Shown here piece by piece: positions 54,710 through 62,842 of a stretch of DNA of 64,000 bases. This DNA is from Cruoricaptor ignavus (lineage in GTDB: Bacteria; Bacteroidota; Bacteroidia; Flavobacteriales; Weeksellaceae), in the NCBI RefSeq assembly GCF_900141665.1, contig NZ_FQYI01000007.1:62001-126000 (forward strand). The letters run 5' to 3'. The notes below the pieces were generated by a model. It did no database searches, had not been told where the DNA came from, and was given only the letters and a program-made list of their open reading frames with translations. Within the stretch, counting starts at the first letter, position 1; the number at the start of each line of letters is the position of its first letter. A program made the translations under genes and the position numbers.

Positions 54710-55432
54710 ATGAAAAGATTTTTGCTATGGGCAACGCTGTCCCTTGGCGTTCCATTCACGGTAATATCCTGCGGCAGGGACGATGATGCGCCTGCAGCAG
54801 GCTTCGATGAAAATGCGCCGCAAACGCTCGCCACAATGCAGCTGCCAGTACTCTACAAAATGATGGGCGCGGAAGAAGGAGTTTTCAAGCAAAAGCTTAT
54901 AGAGCACAAGGTAGCCTTTTCCGAAAAATCTTATGGTGACTGGAATCATTACTTTGCTGAAAACCCTGCATCACCGTTTAAAAGGTACAGAATAGAATTC
55001 GTGGATACCGATAGGAATGTAAAGTACGGCAACCCGGTTCAGAGGTACAGGGGCACATCCGGCATAAGGATCCACCCCGTAAATCAGGACGGAAGCAACG
55101 CTGCGGAAGCCGATTATAAAAAGGTGTTCGATTATTTCCACAGCCGCCTAAATAAACTCGATCCGGCGGGGAAGCCGCGCGAGTTTACGCTTTATAACTA
55201 CGATCTGGGATATTACGAGGAAGTGCCAGATTATGAGACCTTCATTCGCGAGCTGGGAAATCCTCAAAAAAAAGTAAACGGGGAAATCATCTGGAAAAAC
55301 AACCCCAAACCCTATATTTCTAACAGCTCCGCAGAAAAGAACTCGCCGATAATGATTCTAAAATATACAAAGGCGGAGGAAAAAGCGGCATACAGTTTGG
55401 AATTCCAGAACAACATCCCTTGGGATCTTTAA
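54710..55432 (+). CDS. Hypothetical lipoprotein
   Basis: 240 residues from the ATG at 54710, chosen because MKRFLLWATLSLGVPFTVISC gives a clean lipoprotein signal (Cys21). A GTG at 54689 overlapping the previous stop would spoil the signal. The mature part is soluble and charged, without known motifs. It is the third gene of the receptor locus. Confidence 0.72.
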   Translation: MKRFLLWATLSLGVPFTVISCGRDDDAPAAGFDENAPQTLATMQLPVLYKMMGAEEGVFKQKLIEHKVAFSEKSYGDWNHYFAENPASPFKRYRIEFVDTDRNVKYGNPVQRYRGTSGIRIHPVNQDGSNAAEADYKKVFDYFHSRLNKLDPAGKPREFTLYNYDLGYYEEVPDYETFIRELGNPQKKVNGEIIWKNNPKPYISNSSAEKNSPIMILKYTKAEEKAAYSLEFQNNIPWDL

Positions 55433-55451
55433 TATTTTAACTAAATTTTTT

Positions 55452-55826
55452 ATGAAAAACTTTATGATGGCGCTCGCAGCGGCAGTTGCATTGTCCTCCT
55501 GCGCAAAGAAAGAATCAGAATCGATGACCACTGAAACCGGTAGCGCGTCCGTGACGGAAACTCAGGCAGCGCCAGCAACCACAAACGAAATGGCTTACCA
55601 GAGCGAAGACGGGCGTACGAGGTTTCACGCGGTGTACAACCCTGACCAGGGCACCGCGCGAGTAACCAACGAAGCAGAGGGAAAAACCTACGAAATGCAG
55701 ACCGCACAATCTGCAAGCGGTGCAAAATTTACGGACAAAGAAGGTTATTTCTTCTGGACGCACCAGGGCGAATTCGAGTTCGGGAAAGGAGAGGAAACCC
55801 TCGTGAAAGGACGCGAGATACACTAA
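55452..55826 (+). CDS. Small lipoprotein with MliC-like domain
   Basis: 124 residues. The signal ends in VALSSC. The C-terminal 70 residues follow the pattern of MliC lysozyme inhibitors: YQSEDGRTRFHAVYNPDQGTARV, then QTAQSASGAKFTDKEGYFFWTHQGEFEF, compared with the family's ASGARY and FWTKG. A periplasmic lysozyme inhibitor is possible. It ends in a strong terminator. Confidence 0.7.
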   Translation: MKNFMMALAAAVALSSCAKKESESMTTETGSASVTETQAAPATTNEMAYQSEDGRTRFHAVYNPDQGTARVTNEAEGKTYEMQTAQSASGAKFTDKEGYFFWTHQGEFEFGKGEETLVKGREIH

Positions 55827-55848
55827 CCTGCAGGAAATTCCACCTTGT

Positions 55849-55877
55849 CTGCTCCCTTTTCGGGAGCAGTTTTTTTG
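55849..55877. terminator. Terminator of the lipoprotein operon
   Basis: CTGCTCCC (55849-55856) pairs with GGGAGCAG (55862-55869) around TTTTC and is followed by seven T. The response-regulator gene ends directly after it on the other strand. Confidence 0.88.
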
Positions 55878-56597
55878 TCAATGGTTCAGCCAATGCTTGA
55901 AATCTGCAAGAGAAGCCTTCGCTACTATGCCCATCTCCTCCTGCGGGAAGGGCGGCACTGCCACCACGCAGAGCCGCTGCCCGGAATATCTGTGCACCTC
56001 CGAAACCGCCTCGATATTCAGGCATACATTCCGGTTTATCTTGAAAAAAAGTCTCGGATCCAGGCTCTCCGCCACCTTCCCGAGCGTGCTGCCGTAGAGG
56101 TAGGTATCCCCGGAAATACTGTGGATAAACAGATTCTTCCCCTCGGCATAGAAGTAGGCAATCTCGCTCTCCTTGAGGCTCAGCATCTTGCTCCCTTCCG
56201 AAACAAGGAAGCGCCGCTGAGTGCGCGCAGCCGATTTTTGCCGCGCACCGATCTTTGTGAGAAGTTTGTATATGCTGCCCCTGTCGAATGGCTTGGTAAT
56301 ATAGCCTAAAGCGTTGTAGCTGTGCGCCTTAAGAGCGTATTCCTCGTGCGCCGTGAGGAACACCACGGGGGCTGGTGGCTGCATAGTATCGAGAAGATCG
56401 AAGCCGGTGCCGTCGCCCAGCTGGATATCAAGGAAGATGACATCCGGAATAAAATTGGCAAGAATGCCCGCTGCAGATTCAAAGCTGTCAGCCCTGCGGA
56501 TTTCATAAAACTCAATAATCTGCTGGTTTTGCAGGATATTCAATAATAAATCCGATGCCAAATCTTCGTCTTCAACAATTAAGGCTCTCATTTCCAT
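55878..56597 (-). CDS. LytTR-family response regulator
   Basis: 239 residues. The receiver domain (about 1-120) has the acidic pair E9-D10 and the phosphorylated Asp57 in FLDIQLGDG. A LytTR DNA-binding domain follows (about 140-236) with the family sequence FFKINRNVCLNIEAV. The start may also be the Met at residue 3. It is transcribed with the sensor kinase immediately upstream (1-nt gap). Confidence 0.92.
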   Translation of the reverse strand: MEMRALIVEDEDLASDLLLNILQNQQIIEFYEIRRADSFESAAGILANFIPDVIFLDIQLGDGTGFDLLDTMQPPAPVVFLTAHEEYALKAHSYNALGYITKPFDRGSIYKLLTKIGARQKSAARTQRRFLVSEGSKMLSLKESEIAYFYAEGKNLFIHSISGDTYLYGSTLGKVAESLDPRLFFKINRNVCLNIEAVSEVHRYSGQRLCVVAVPPFPQEEMGIVAKASLADFKHWLNH

Positions 56598-56598
56598 A

Positions 56599-58014
56599 TC
56601 AAAAAATTAAGGGAACAAAAACCACAAAATAATCATTTTCTTCCAAAAACCCAAAGCCGCCCCTGCCGTGGAAGCGGTAGATATTGGCGATGTACTCCAG
56701 CCCGATCCCCGTGGAGGCATCCGGAGAATTCTTTTTTGGGTTTAAATTATTTTTTACCGTTAGCCTTTCTCCATCGGAGCGGATTTCGATTTTCAGGGGT
56801 AGGTTTTTCGATAGCGCATTGTGTTTCACGGCATTTTCCACCAGAGTCTGAAGCGAGAGGAAGGGGATTTTCCCCCGCTCAAAATTACCGGAAATTTCCA
56901 TTTCCAGCGCCGTGCCGAAGCGGATCTTCTGAAGGTAAAAATATTCCTCAACAAACTGAATCTCATCTGAAATCTCTGCGAGCGCGCCTTCATTATTTTT
57001 TAGAACATAGCGGTATACATCGGCAAGTTTTTGCAAAAATTCATTGGATTTCGGGGATTCCGTCTCTATCAGCGCCTTTAGGGAATTCAGGCTGTTGAAG
57101 AGGAAATGAGGATTAATCTGCGTCTCGATCTGCTGCAGCTGGAGCAGCGCATTTTCCTTCAGGCGACGCTCGTTTTCCAGCTGTAGCTGCTGGTTTTTCT
57201 CAGAGAGCCGATAGCTCACGCTGCGCTCCCTGGAAAGGTTTCTCTGGTAAAAAAGATACAGCATCACAAGCACAAGGAGCGCCAGCGCGGATACGCCGTA
57301 CAGCATCAGGGAAATCTGCCCGGAGCCGCGGCTGATTTTTTCCGGGGAGAATTTCAGGTAGAGAATCAGAGGCTCCGGGAGATCGGTGCGGATAGGGCCC
57401 TGCCATTCAAATTCTGCATTTTTCGGGAGGATTTTGCCCCACTCGTCGGGCTTTTCCGAGAAGAGGATTTGTCCGCTCCCGAGCATTACAACCGCCTGCT
57501 GATCGCTTCCCAGGTGGTTCTCTGCGAGGTGGCGGTTCAGTTCTTCCAAAGAAATGTCATAGACAAAGAAAGAGGCCTGCGGACCGGCGGTTTTGTATCT
57601 CAGGGTGCTTGGCGGTACCACGGATACGGCAGGGGTTGAATTCAATTTTTCCGCTTCAAAACCCCTTCCTTTCAGGACAAAATTCTTCCCACCCGGCGTG
57701 CAGAGTGTGGCATTTAAAAAATTGGGATTGGCCTCGAGGATGTTCCGGAGTGGCTGTAGCTCGGTATCACGGATTTGCCCATTGTTCTGCCAGGAATTTT
57801 CTATGGCAAAATGGATCTGGCGGGGCAGTTCCAGCAGGTTGTGAATTTCGTGGCGCAGCATTTCAGAGTTGATATGTGCCTCGTTTTCAATGTTTTGTAT
57901 ACGAACTTTCCGCACGGTTTGCTGAGAGAAATACACCGCGTAGAGCGCCAAAGTGAGAAAAATGGCAATAATGCCTGCGCCCCCTGCAAAGATTATTTTT
58001 TTGGAAAAATGCAT
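56599..58014 (-). CDS. Sensor histidine kinase of the LytS/YehU type
   Basis: 471 residues. Two membrane segments (about 8-30 and 230-250) enclose a periplasmic sensor domain of about 200 residues. The HisKA_7TM/His_kinase motif TQINPHFLFNSLNSLKAL carries the phospho-accepting His303. The ATPase domain (GIGLEYI-type motif) is at the C-terminus. It pairs with the LytTR regulator. The signal is unknown; similar Bacteroidota systems act on cell-envelope or metabolite cues. Confidence 0.92.
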   Translation of the reverse strand: MHFSKKIIFAGGAGIIAIFLTLALYAVYFSQQTVRKVRIQNIENEAHINSEMLRHEIHNLLELPRQIHFAIENSWQNNGQIRDTELQPLRNILEANPNFLNATLCTPGGKNFVLKGRGFEAEKLNSTPAVSVVPPSTLRYKTAGPQASFFVYDISLEELNRHLAENHLGSDQQAVVMLGSGQILFSEKPDEWGKILPKNAEFEWQGPIRTDLPEPLILYLKFSPEKISRGSGQISLMLYGVSALALLVLVMLYLFYQRNLSRERSVSYRLSEKNQQLQLENERRLKENALLQLQQIETQINPHFLFNSLNSLKALIETESPKSNEFLQKLADVYRYVLKNNEGALAEISDEIQFVEEYFYLQKIRFGTALEMEISGNFERGKIPFLSLQTLVENAVKHNALSKNLPLKIEIRSDGERLTVKNNLNPKKNSPDASTGIGLEYIANIYRFHGRGGFGFLEENDYFVVFVPLIF

Positions 58015-58044
58015 TGCTGAGACAAGGCTGTAATTAATTAATAA

Positions 58045-59232
58045 TCAGGCAATAACCCCACTTCCCAGCAATTCCTCGCCGAGGTACCACGCGGCAAATT
58101 GCCCTTCGGCAATCGCGCTTTGCGGATTTTCAAACTCAATATAGAAGGCGTCTTCAAACTGATAAAGCACCGCCTTTTCCAATGGCTGCCGGTATCTTAT
58201 TCTCGCTAAAACTTCCATCGTTTCGCCGGGTTTAAGGCACAAGTCTTCACGCACCCAATGCACTTCATCGTTATTGATTTTCAATGCTTTACGGAAAAGC
58301 CCTGGGAAATTTCTGCCTTCGCCAACGAACAGAATATTGTGCTGCATATCGCGCGAAATGATGAAGCAGCTTCCCTTGTGCCCGCCAATTCCAAGGCCCT
58401 TGCTTTGCCCAATCGTGAAATACTGCGCGCCCTGATGCTTGCCGATAACTTTCCCGTCAGACTTATCGTAATGAATTTTCGCCGAGAGAAATTCCAGCTC
58501 TTCACGCTTGTTTTCAAATTCTGGCAAAGGCTGGTGATAGGCTTCAAAATCCGGGAAGATTTCCACGATTTCTCCTTCTTTCGGCGCGATTTGCTGTTTC
58601 AGAAATTCGGGCAAACTTACTTTCCCAATGAAGCAAAGCCCCTGGGAATCTTTCTTTTCCGCCGTGGCAAGCCCTGCTTCCCGCGCTATTTCCCGAACTT
58701 CCGGCTTCGAAAGATGCCCTATCGGAAACAGCGATTTCGAAAGCTGCTGCTGGCTTAGCTGGCAAAGGAAATACGACTGGTCTTTGTTCGCATCCCTTCC
58801 CGCCAAAAGATGAAAAATTTCCTCACCATTATCATCGAAAGAGCTGGTAACCTGCGCATAATGCCCTGTGGCCACCTTCTCAGCGCCAAGCGATAAGGCC
58901 GTTTGCAGAAATACATCAAACTTCACTTCCCTGTTGCACAGCACATCAGGGTTCGGTGTTCTTCCGCGCTCATATTCGGCAAACATATAATCCACGATGC
59001 GCTCTTTGTACAGCGCGCTCATATCGATAACCTGGAAGGGTATGCCGAGTTTCTGGGCCACAAGAAGCGCATCGTTGCTGTCCTCAATCCACGGGCATTC
59101 GTCTTCCAGCGTTACGGAAGCATCGTTCCAGTTTCGCATAAAAAGCCCAATCACATCGTGCCCCTGCTGTTTCAGAAGGTAGGCTGCCACGCTGGAATCT
59201 ACACCGCCAGAAAGCCCGACCACAATTTTCAT
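58045..59232 (-). CDS. mnmA: tRNA-specific 2-thiouridylase MnmA
   Basis: ATP-dependent enzyme forming s2U34 in tRNAs, so with MnmG it completes the wobble uridine. The PP-loop [12 protein letters not shown] is near the N-terminus and the catalytic cysteines are in [12 protein letters not shown] and [10 protein letters not shown] choose the ATG at 59232, giving 395 residues; the longer frame to 59274 would start upstream of the promoter's -7 box. Its promoter is perfect in spacing. Confidence 0.95.
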   Translation of the reverse strand: MKIVVGLSGGVDSSVAAYLLKQQGHDVIGLFMRNWNDASVTLEDECPWIEDSNDALLVAQKLGIPFQVIDMSALYKERIVDYMFAEYERGRTPNPDVLCNREVKFDVFLQTALSLGAEKVATGHYAQVTSSFDDNGEEIFHLLAGRDANKDQSYFLCQLSQQQLSKSLFPIGHLSKPEVREIAREAGLATAEKKDSQGLCFIGKVSLPEFLKQQIAPKEGEIVEIFPDFEAYHQPLPEFENKREELEFLSAKIHYDKSDGKVIGKHQGAQYFTIGQSKGLGIGGHKGSCFIISRDMQHNILFVGEGRNFPGLFRKALKINNDEVHWVREDLCLKPGETMEVLARIRYRQPLEKAVLYQFEDAFYIEFENPQSAIAEGQFAAWYLGEELLGSGVIA

Positions 59233-59246
59233 CCGGAAATTTTTTG

Positions 59247-59276
59247 CAAATTTACGCTTTAATAACTTCAGCAAAA
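59247..59276 (-). promoter_or_regulatory. Promoter of mnmA
   Basis: On the minus strand TTG (59276-59274) and TAAATTTG (59254-59247) are separated by 19 nt. The ATG at 59232 lies 14 nt downstream. Confidence 0.7.
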
Positions 59277-59288
59277 ATTCGGTACTTT

Positions 59289-59834
59289 ATGAAAAAACTT
59301 TATTGCGTTGTTTTTGCGTGGGCGGCCGGTGCAGCATCCGCCCAGGTGGCGGTTTCTTCTCCTACAGTTCGAGCCGGGAAGGAGAGCCGCTGGACTTTTG
59401 GCGGCGGCATCGGCTTTGGGCTTTCCGGAGGTAGTAGCGGCTATGGAACCAGCATCAGCATTTCTCCGAGGGTGGGATACCTTGCATCCCCCGAGCTGGA
59501 AGCCGGGCTAATGGGCAGTGCCGGCTGGGCGAGCGGCAAGTATTATTCGCATTCTATGTACGGGGTGGGGCCTTTTGCGAATTACTATGTACTTCCGAAT
59601 CTCTTCCTGCACGCCGATTATAGGCATTATTTTTATAATTGGAAAGACAAGGTTTATGATTACAAAACCGATGGCGACGAGGGTACGCTAAATCTGGGTG
59701 CGGGATACAATGTGCGCCTCGGGAACAAGGCGGCACTACAGGTGGGCGCCTACTACAATGTGCTTTACAAAAAAGACTCCTCGATATTCGGTTCGGGATT
59801 CACGCCGGTTTTTGGGGTGGTGTTTGGGATTTAA
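59289..59834 (+). CDS. Outer-membrane beta-barrel protein
   Basis: 181 residues from the ATG at 59289 (MKKLYCVVFAWAAGAASAQ), with a signal peptide cut near ASA-Q. The mature part has alternating aromatic strands with Gly-rich turns (GGGIGFGLSGG, GVGPFANYYV, NLGAGYNVRL) and ends in GVVFGI. This is the pattern of an eight-stranded OmpW/OmpX-type barrel. The function is unknown. Confidence 0.8.
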   Translation: MKKLYCVVFAWAAGAASAQVAVSSPTVRAGKESRWTFGGGIGFGLSGGSSGYGTSISISPRVGYLASPELEAGLMGSAGWASGKYYSHSMYGVGPFANYYVLPNLFLHADYRHYFYNWKDKVYDYKTDGDEGTLNLGAGYNVRLGNKAALQVGAYYNVLYKKDSSIFGSGFTPVFGVVFGI

Positions 59835-59866
59835 TTTGAAAAAATACAAAGGCACTTAATTAAAAA

Positions 59867-59895
59867 AACCGTCAGCAAATGTTGGCGGTTTTTGT
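59867..59895. terminator. Bidirectional intrinsic terminator
   Basis: A 10-bp stem with two G-T pairs (59867-59876 with 59881-59890) and an AAAT loop, with a T-run on + and an A-run on the left. It separates the barrel gene and the small minus-strand gene. Confidence 0.8.
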
Positions 59896-59914
59896 TTTGA
59901 TTAAATGGAAAATA

Positions 59915-60094
59915 TCAGGGCAGGTATTCTAAGCCGTGCTGCTCTTCCGGCTTGCTTAGCTCGAAAAGCCTGTGGAAATCGGCGTAGTATTTCTTGTAGA
60001 GCAGCTCCTTGTTATTCTTCTTCCAAATTATCACACCTGCCGTAGCCACAAACCCTGCCAAAATGCCCACTGCTATCACCCTGTTCGCTTTCAT
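59915..60094 (-). CDS. Small single-pass membrane protein, 59 residues
   Basis: The frame from ATG at 60094 to TGA at 59915 encodes 59 residues. The N-terminus KANRVIAVGILAGFVATAGV and following IIWKKN form one membrane segment, followed by a basic and aromatic soluble part (LLYKKYYADFHRLFEL) and a short acidic end. It is not similar to a family that I know. It faces the terminator at 59867 and explains most of the gap between its neighbours. Confidence 0.6.
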   Translation of the reverse strand: MKANRVIAVGILAGFVATAGVIIWKKNNKELLYKKYYADFHRLFELSKPEEQHGLEYLP

Positions 60095-60177
60095 CTGAAT
60101 ACCTTTTAGTAAACTGCATCAGCAAAAAATATTCCCAAACCGTAAGGCCCCGAAATAAAATTTTGTTAAAAATTTGG

Positions 60178-60185
60178 TAATTTTG
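60178..60185 (+). promoter_or_regulatory. -7 box of the prolyl oligopeptidase gene
   Basis: TAATTTTG fits TAnnTTTG; transcription would begin near 60192. This supports the ATG at 60207 as start rather than the TTG at 60174 or ATG at 60189. Confidence 0.45.
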
Positions 60186-60206
60186 AAGATGAACAAAATT
60201 ACAGAT

Positions 60207-62375
60207 ATGAAACTGAGACCATTTCTCGGCATTGCTGTGGCAGCCTTCCTGGCATCGTGCAGCAGCCAAAAAACCGCGCAGAACGAAGGCGCTCCGCAAA
60301 GCCAAACCGCAGGACAAACCGCACATTCTCAACCGATGAAGTATCCGGAAACGAAGAAAATCAGCCACACCGATGAATATTTCGGGATGAAGGTTGAAGA
60401 CCCATACCGCTGGCTGGAAGACGATAGGGCGGCCGATACGAAAGACTGGGTGAAGCGGGAGGTAGCCTTCACCAATGATTATCTCTCGCAAATTACCTTC
60501 CGCGATGATATAAAAAATCAGCTGCGCGAAATATGGAATTATGAGAAAATCAGCGCGCCCTTCAAGCGTGGCGATTATACCTATTTCTACAAGAACGACG
60601 GGCTTCAGGCGCAAAGTGTGCTCTACAGAACGGATAAGAACGGCAAGACGGAAATCTTCCTGGACCCGAATAAATTTTCCGAAAAAGGCACCACATCGCT
60701 CTCAGGCATCAGCTTCAACAAGAAGGGTAACCTGGTGGCGTACTCCATTTCGGAAGGCGGTTCAGATTGGCAGAAAATCATCATTATGGATGCCATCAGC
60801 AAGAAAATTCTGGATGAGCCCATCGTGATGAAGTTCAGCGGTGCATCCTGGCTTGGTGACGAGGGCTTCTACTACAGCACCTACGAACAGCCGAAAAATG
60901 CAAGTATGCTGAGCGGGATAACCGATGAGCAGAAGGTGTATTTCCACAAAATCGGGACGAAGCAGAGTGATGATAAAATCGTGAGAGGAAACGGCGATCT
61001 GAAGCGGCGGTATATGGGGATTTCCGTATCGGAGGACGAGCGCTATCTTATCAATTCCGCTTCGGTGGCTACCAATGGTAATGAGCTGTATATCAAGGAT
61101 TTAAAATCAAAATCGGACTGGATAGCCCTCCAAACAGGATTTGATCACAACAGCAGCGTAATCGATACAAAAGGCGACTGGATCTACCTCCTCACCGATA
61201 AGGATGCGCCAAACCGCCGCGTTGTGAAATTCAACATCAACAACCCTAAACAGTGGACGGAAGTAATCCCTGAAACGAAAAATGCACTGAGCGTTTCCAC
61301 AGGAGGTGGCTACATTTTCGCAAATTATATGCGTGATGCGCTCACCTATGTGAAGCAGTATAACCACGATGGAAAACTGGTTCGCGAAATTTCCCTCCCT
61401 GGGAACGGTACGGCTTCTGGCTTTGGCGGAAGGGCGCAGGATAAAGAGCTTTACTACTCTTTCTCGAACTACATAATGCCGGGCACCATTTACAAATTCA
61501 ATGCAGACAGCGGCAAATCGGAAGTTTACCAAAAACCGAAGGTGAAATTCAATCCGGATGATTATGTTTCCGAGCAGGTGTTCTTCACATCAAAGGACGG
61601 CACGAAAATTCCGATGATGATCAACTATAAAAAAGGTCTGAAACGCGATGGCAAGAACCCGACGATTCTGTATTCTTACGGTGGGTTCAACATCAGCCTT
61701 CGTCCCGGTTTTTCCGTGGTGAATGCTGTGTGGATGGACAATGGTGGAATCTATGCCGTGCCGAACATCCGTGGTGGCGGTGAATATGGTAAGGCGTGGC
61801 ACGACGCCGGCACGAAGCTGCAGAAGAAAAATGTGTTCGATGATTTCATAGCAGCCGGCGAATATCTGCATAAAAACGGCTACACATCGAAGGAATATAT
61901 GGCGATGTCCGGCCGCTCAAACGGTGGCCTTCTGGTAGGTGCCACCATGACGATGCGCCCTGATCTGGCGAAGGTTGCTTTCCCAGGCGTTGGCGTTTTG
62001 GATATGCTTCGCTACAATCAGTTTACGGCGGGTGCAGGCTGGGCTTACGACTACGGCACGGCGCAGGATTCGCGTGAAATGTTCGAGTATCTGAAATCGT
62101 ATTCACCGGTGCACAATGTGAAAGCCGGCGTTTGCTACCCTTCCACGATGATCATCACCAGTGACCACGATGACAGGGTGGTTCCGGCGCATTCCTTCAA
62201 ATTCGGTGCAGAGCTTCAGGAGAAGCAGGCTTGCCAAAATCCTGTTCTGGTAAGGATAGAGGTGGATGCAGGCCACGGTGCAGGCCGCAGCACAGAGCAG
62301 GTAATCGGTGAAAATGCCGATATGCTGAGCTTCGCACTCTGGGAAATGGGTGTCAGAAACTTGCCGAAGAAATAG
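60207..62375 (+). CDS. Prolyl oligopeptidase (S9A), lipoprotein
   Basis: 722 residues from the ATG at 60207 (MKLRPFLGIAVAAFLASC, lipobox). An N-terminal seven-bladed propeller is followed by the alpha/beta hydrolase domain (from about 450). The nucleophile is Ser571 in GRSNGG, the Asp lies in SDHDDRVVPAHS and the His in DAGHGAG. The enzyme cleaves short peptides after proline, probably in the periplasm. Length is typical. Confidence 0.93.
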   Translation: MKLRPFLGIAVAAFLASCSSQKTAQNEGAPQSQTAGQTAHSQPMKYPETKKISHTDEYFGMKVEDPYRWLEDDRAADTKDWVKREVAFTNDYLSQITFRDDIKNQLREIWNYEKISAPFKRGDYTYFYKNDGLQAQSVLYRTDKNGKTEIFLDPNKFSEKGTTSLSGISFNKKGNLVAYSISEGGSDWQKIIIMDAISKKILDEPIVMKFSGASWLGDEGFYYSTYEQPKNASMLSGITDEQKVYFHKIGTKQSDDKIVRGNGDLKRRYMGISVSEDERYLINSASVATNGNELYIKDLKSKSDWIALQTGFDHNSSVIDTKGDWIYLLTDKDAPNRRVVKFNINNPKQWTEVIPETKNALSVSTGGGYIFANYMRDALTYVKQYNHDGKLVREISLPGNGTASGFGGRAQDKELYYSFSNYIMPGTIYKFNADSGKSEVYQKPKVKFNPDDYVSEQVFFTSKDGTKIPMMINYKKGLKRDGKNPTILYSYGGFNISLRPGFSVVNAVWMDNGGIYAVPNIRGGGEYGKAWHDAGTKLQKKNVFDDFIAAGEYLHKNGYTSKEYMAMSGRSNGGLLVGATMTMRPDLAKVAFPGVGVLDMLRYNQFTAGAGWAYDYGTAQDSREMFEYLKSYSPVHNVKAGVCYPSTMIITSDHDDRVVPAHSFKFGAELQEKQACQNPVLVRIEVDAGHGAGRSTEQVIGENADMLSFALWEMGVRNLPKK

Positions 62376-62425
62376 GGAAATGGTTTAAATTTTGCTGAAA
62401 TATTTTGACCTAAAAAATAAAAACA

Positions 62426-62776
62426 ATGGAAGAACCGAAACCAATGCTTACGCTGAGCCAGGTGATGGCAAAGCTTGCCAAAGACAAGAATGTAACAAGA
62501 GAATTCTGCATGAACGCCCAGGGCGAGATGCTACTGAAAGACTCCGAACACCAGTACACACCCGAAGAGCTGAAAATCTTAAAGTCCTACAGATTTGAGG
62601 GAATGAGTGATCCGTCGGACAATGCGGTGCTCTATCTCCTCGAAGATAATGATGGCAACAAAGGCTATATGATTGACTCCTATGGGGCGGACAGCAACTA
62701 CCCTGGCGATAAGTTTGATGAATTCGTACGCAGCATCCCTGTAGAGGAAGATGATGAATATGATTTTGACAAATAG
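62426..62776 (+). CDS. Hypothetical small acidic protein
   Basis: 116 residues, acidic, with no signal peptide or membrane segment. The middle part YTPEELKILKSYRFEGMSDPSDNAVLYLLEDNDGNKGYMIDSYG looks like one compact domain. I know related sequences only as phosphoribosylpyrophosphate synthetase-annotated or unnamed Bacteroidota proteins, and give no function. It is followed by a terminator. Confidence 0.72.
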   Translation: MEEPKPMLTLSQVMAKLAKDKNVTREFCMNAQGEMLLKDSEHQYTPEELKILKSYRFEGMSDPSDNAVLYLLEDNDGNKGYMIDSYGADSNYPGDKFDEFVRSIPVEEDDEYDFDK

Positions 62777-62794
62777 ATATCAGAAAGTTTTAAA

Positions 62795-62827
62795 AAGCCC
62801 GGCCGCCTAGAGCCGGGATTTTTATTT
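62795..62827. terminator. Bidirectional intrinsic terminator
   Basis: CCCGGC (62798-62803) pairs with GCCGGG (62812-62817), followed by ATTTTTATTTT. It lies between convergent genes. Confidence 0.82.
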
Positions 62828-62842
62828 TGGGAAAAATCTTCA

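Noticed and set aside
45681-59258. The shared 14-mer GCAAATTTACGCTT upstream of pgk and mnmA as a regulatory motif
   Set aside because: Most of it is the minus-strand -7 box TAAATTTG plus its edge; two copies are too few to argue for more.
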